Origin: Arctopsyche grandis | Taxonomy: Eukaryota > Arthropoda > Insecta > Trichoptera > Hydropsychidae | Length of the DNA stretch: 64,000 bases | Direction: 5' to 3' | Assembly (NCBI RefSeq): GCF_051622035.1 | Contig: NC_135357.1 | Span: forward strand, 13,785,001 to 13,849,000 | Shown here: piece by piece, positions 61,201-64,000 of the stretch | Layout of the letters: each line of letters opens with the position of its first letter | Numbering within the stretch: the first letter of the stretch is position 1 | The notes under the pieces: generated by a model | Seen by the model: the letters and a program-made list of their open reading frames with translations, nothing else | The model's database searches: none | Told to the model about the DNA's origin: nothing | Made by a program: the position numbers and the translations under genes

Positions 61201-63757
61201 TTTTTGTTAATCTTATATTATTATAATGTTAATGTACAGCATAATAGGAAAAAGAGCTCAAAAACCTATTTACAATTCTTATAAATGCTCATAATTAAAG
61301 GGCGGATAGGAAGCGTGCTTTTTCCAGGAGTCAGGGCGTTTTGGGTTTATTTATTCTAGAGTGCAAAAAAAAGGTTCGGCGAACCTTTAACAAAGCACCA
61401 TGAACAATTAACAATGAACGGCACGCTTCGGGTCTGTTCATAATACATCTTATACATAATATTAATTGAAGACTCTCAAAAGTCGACGATCTAATTAAAT
61501 CGTATGATTTTTGTCCCCGGTTGGGAAAATAATGCTGTAAATACTTTTATAAATGCATGCCACATTTACATTTTAAGGATATTTTTTTTTGTTTATTCTA
61601 ACTACATTTATATGTATATGTATAGTTTTATTTAAATATCTAAATTCCAAACTTAACCAGTTGATACGCTTTACTTTTTACAACAGTTGAATGATGATGA
61701 GGAAGCTTGGTTATGCACATATTGCGCAGCTGGGCTTCAATTTTGCATCATGTATAAAGAATACTGCAACGAAACTAATGACATCATGAAATCAAAAACT
61801 TTTTGGAATTCCGATTCAGTAAGTTAACTTATTAAATATAATATTATAAAAAATTATAATAAAATTATTGAAAATTTTTCAGACAAATAGTAAATATTAC
61901 ATACACCAATTACCAATAAATTCCTCCGTTATATTTGGGAAAAATATAGATGACGTCAATGTTTGCGTTACCACCAGTATAAGGCATATGGTAAAAGAAC
62001 TAGTACATCAATTAGTGAGCCAAAAAATTTCGCAATCAAGTATTTATGAACAAAAATATATTACAGTATATATGTACGTACATAGTTTATAGAAAATAAA
62101 AAAATGATCTTGTTTTCAGATAAAAGATTTGTATTTCAAGAGGAAGAAATTCCATCTCCAATATGTGAACCAATTCACCAAAATCAATTCTGGAAAGCTC
62201 AAGAATGTGAACCAAATCTCCAAAATGAAAATCACAATAAAGTCTCCAAAATCGAATCCCCAGTATATGAAACTGTTTTTATAAAAGCTGATGAAAAACC
62301 CGATAAAGAGATTATCTGTAAATTAGAAAATGGTCAACTAAAATTAATGTTCGTTTAATCTTTTACGATAAAATATCAAATATTTTAATTTTACTTTCCT
62401 TTTACAGATGTTATATTAAATGAAGCAAAGGAATCCATTGACAACGGTGTTTCAAATAACAACGATGTTGCTTTTACTGAGAGCATAGCATCAAATCATA
62501 AACTAAATACAAATATAGAACGGTGTTCATCACCAATCCTTAAATGCAAAAAGTTTAAAAAACCTAAAAACATCAAGAAAAGCGCATGTATGAACATTCA
62601 TATAAATTGTGACGAGTGTGACGTAAAATATGAGATTTTAATACACGATTATTTTATGTATATTTCAGATATTTCCAGACTAAGGTCATCCAATAAATTA
62701 AACGATAAAATAGAAATTTCGAATATAACAAAAGCTCCAATGCCCTATTATATAAATAAAAGTAAATCTATAGAGAAAAATCACGTAAAAAAAAGAGGTA
62801 GCATGCAATTTAATAAGATATTGTATATTTCAGGTATTTCTAAATTAAGTTTATTCGAAAATGTAAACAATGGAAAAGATATTCCGAAGATTAGCAAACC
62901 CGTGAAGACCTATTCAAGACGGAAAAGTATATGTATGTATTGAGAAAAATCATGTGATAGGTACCCTAGTGTTACAGTAATATTATAATACACCACGGGG
63001 GTGCTATAAGGGCGCCTCCCCCCCCTTAAATTTAAAAACCATATATTAAATTATGACAATTGACTTGAATGAATTTTTAAATAGAGAATTAAGATTAAAC
63101 CTTCTCTTAAGTATTATATTGGTGATATCTTATTTTTGCTTAAAAATGCTTTGTGAAAATCATAAAAAAATACTTAAAATAATTGCCTCAAATGACAAAA
63201 TGTCTAGCCCTGGCTCTTGATATGTACATACATACATATATGTAATGATATTAAAAAAATCAAAAGGATATTATTTTGAAAATTGTCGAACGCTCCCATT
63301 CGTGAAAATTTATATTTCAAACCTAGACATTTTTACGTTGTTTTTACGATTTTCTTCGAATTTTAAATGCAGTGCTACGATTTGTGAATAAATGAGGAAA
63401 TCATTTAATATTTATGCATATAATAAGTGTAAAATAAGCTTAGCAATAAAATATTAATAGACTAACATTTTTTGAAAATTTCGATTAGTCAAATTCCTGT
63501 ACCGCGATAATAAAATAAAAGTTAAAATTAAATTAAAACTCTTTTGCTAAAATTATTAAATGCTGTTTAACCTTCGTATTCTTCTATTTTAGATAAAATT
63601 AGTCCTGAACCACAAAACAGGGATATAAACCAATGCGATGAATTTAATTTCAACAATTCCAATATAAGCAACACTGACTACAACAATAAAGACATCGACA
63701 ACATCGATCATAATAAAATAAACGACATTGACCACGACACCGACATCGAAGCACCGG
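55268..63757 (+). CDS. ZAD-domain (zinc-finger-associated) protein, N-terminal part; gene runs off the right edge
   Basis: The ATG at 55268 opens exon 55268-55396, which encodes a first ZAD half with CRACGGAYDQ; it ends in phase 0 at AAAG|gtaatt. The second half is exon 61687-61818 (LNDDEEAWLCTYCAAGLQFC), ending at TTCA|gtaagt. Together they give the Cys-X2-Cys ... Cys-X2-Cys zinc site and C-terminal helix of a ZAD, an arthropod dimerisation domain normally followed by C2H2 fingers. Further exons: 61883-62039 (phase 1 out); 62120 to 62317 or 62332 (donor ambiguous); from 62408, with a possible small internal intron; and 63593-63757, rich in Asp, Asn and Ile and ending at CCGG|gtaagt. The zinc fingers are presumably beyond 64000. 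No specific family member is recognised. The 6.3-kb intron between the ZAD halves is filled with nested mobile elements. The exon-junction details after 62317 are uncertain. Confidence 0.72.
55890..56120. mobile_element. Palindromic MITE, copy 2
   Basis: Shares TACATACTCACTTAATTTGC, ATCTTTCGACTTAAGATC and TTTGCCTTCCGATATTTG with the reference copy at 24393-24644. The left end is degraded and sits beside a G-run (GGGGGGGCAAGGGGGGG at about 55896). Confidence 0.7.
56827..57750 (-). mobile_element. Jockey-like LINE copy 3 with reverse-transcriptase C-terminal part
   Basis: Minus strand: blocks KIQINQTKTDVIFFS, IKYLGVTFDKRMRWAPHIE and LTYASPVWSN in the order of the C-terminal half of jockey-type reverse transcriptases. 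A 3' tail ending in the complement of GATTTTTAAATGC follows. The 5' part is missing: the coding frame runs into a MITE end at about 57751. The frame is otherwise open from there to about 57270. Confidence 0.85.
57768..59387 (-). mobile_element. hAT transposon, internally deleted, with transposase dimerisation-domain remnant (1620 bp)
   Basis: Ends CAGGGACGTCATTT and AAATGACGTCACTG are inverted with one mismatch. They are flanked by perfect acgggccg copies (57760-57767 and 59388-59395). On the minus strand at about 58340-58600 a decayed frame reads TFPVTSVENERFFSCMKRVK, then ERLSDLLVIGCQQED, the hAT C-terminal dimerisation motif of TTF/ZMYM-type transposases. The target was a palindromic MITE whose end is at about 57750-57767 and whose body resumes at 59388. 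Confidence 0.85.
59388..59625. mobile_element. Palindromic MITE, copy 3, main body
   Basis: Begins GACGGGCCGGAATG and continues with the same order as the reverse complement of the 24393-24644 copy. It then folds back: AGGCTTTTCCTCCCGTATT and AATACGGGAGGAAAAGCCT form a perfect 19-base stem with further pairing outward. Its other end is separated by the hAT at 57768-59387. Confidence 0.75.
59626..60530 (-). mobile_element. N-terminal fragment of a TTF/ZMYM-type hAT transposase, interrupted
   Basis: Minus strand from ATG at about 60530: MSSFKKKFSGAESRKRK, then KLTKIDKFFKAS, the typical Lys-rich N-terminus of this transposase group. The frame is cut by the hAT at 59764-60417 and appears to resume below 59756 with a Ser-rich stretch. 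It stops at the palindromic MITE. Non-functional. Confidence 0.5.
59764..60417 (+). mobile_element. hAT element with ZBED-type transposase remnant (654 bp, 8-bp duplication)
   Basis: Ends CAGTGCTACTCAAACT and AGTTTGAGTAGCACTG are perfect inverted repeats, flanked by perfect cactagag copies (59756-59763 and 60418-60425). At about 59985-60150 the plus strand has a decayed block with TGFSTISLIKIKYRNSVNI, like the GFSxLxxIKxKxRNxL block of ZBED5-type transposases. Stops break it. Confidence 0.9.
61110..61500 (-). mobile_element. Jockey-like LINE, 3' end copy 4, interrupted
   Basis: The reverse complement matches the tail of copies 1-3 (for example GAGCTCTTTTTCCTATTATG). It is interrupted at 61296-61436 by a short MITE. 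No coding part remains. Confidence 0.7.
61296..61436. mobile_element. Short MITE, diverged copy C (141 bp)
   Basis: Inserted in LINE copy 4 with flanks ctcataat and ttcataat (7 of 8 identical). The start TAAAGGGCGGATAG and the core GGTTCGGCGAACCTTTAACA resemble copies A and B (2924, 5457). It is longer and has an inverted GAAGCGTGC/GCACGCTTC pair near its ends. Confidence 0.6.
62945..63590. other. Intron of the ZAD gene, transposon-like fragments
   Basis: AT-rich, with a C-run CCCCCCCC at about 63018 next to GGGCGCC, resembling a transposon end. No confident boundary was found. Confidence 0.3.
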
Positions 63758-64000
63758 GTAAGTATTTATTAAAGCTCATTTTTGGGCAAATAGTAATTTA
63801 AGGGGGTATTCTAGTCTAGAGAGACAAATTTTGGGCGTTTTTTAAAATTTGATATGCATTTTTTTATTATATGTTTATTAATATTTCAATAATACGTGAC
63901 AAAAATGAAAAAAAAAAACACATTAAAAATTGAAAAAATTACATGCAGGTAAAGTGGGGGATGTAAAAAAAAGGGTGCCTCCATCTTTACACGATTCCAA

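Noticed and set aside
1-64000. CRISPR arrays, operons, prophage or other bacterial systems
   Set aside because: The window is clearly eukaryotic (spliced genes, SINE/LINE debris). The repeats found are tandem or transposon-derived and not spacer-separated.

Overview
AT-rich, intron-rich animal DNA, most likely from an insect. The evidence is a cap-n-collar isoform C (CncC) first coding exon, a gene with a ZAD domain (an arthropod zinc-finger-associated domain), many small introns, and dense hAT-type, jockey-like and SINE debris. The palindromic motif TACATATGTA is scattered throughout. The species cannot be named from the sequence.

Layout. (1) 1-23.7 kb, minus strand: the 5' part of cnc (Nrf1/Nrf2 family). 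The 394-codon CncC N-terminal exon is at 13379-12198 and its remaining exons lie off the left edge. A second, short start exon at 21098-20996 and two GC-rich candidate promoters (about 17.55-18.45 and 23.40-23.65 kb) suggest alternative first exons. (2) 27.8-35.6 kb, minus strand: a complete BTBD7-type gene. I resolved 27 coding exons joining into one 1731-residue frame. (3) 40.8-46.3 kb, plus strand: a complete six-finger C2H2 gene with an AT-hook (482 residues), starting from a very GC-rich 5' exon and using one GC-AG intron. (4) 50.4-52.5 kb, plus strand: COQ8 (UbiB-family atypical kinase of coenzyme Q synthesis) in one uninterrupted 666-codon frame. (5) 55.3-63.8 kb, plus strand: the N-terminal half of a ZAD protein. 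Its 6.3-kb first intron is packed with nested transposons and the gene runs off the right edge.

Between and inside the genes are at least six hAT-type elements or MITEs, five with exact 8-bp target duplications. There are also a TTAA-flanked piggyBac-type MITE, a palindromic MITE family with one 9-bp duplication, a short MITE family of about 100-140 bp, four jockey-like LINE 3' ends, an RTE-type LINE fragment, a probable Merlin relic, a tRNA-derived SINE family, and a 160-bp tandem triplication.

The five genes do not form one pathway: they cover oxidative-stress transcription, BTB/BACK regulation, two zinc-finger proteins and mitochondrial ubiquinone synthesis. I found no CRISPR, bacterial or viral system. 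The most useful leads are the alternative cnc start exon, the BTBD7 start and cryptic acceptor, the GC-AG intron, and the dated nest of transposons.
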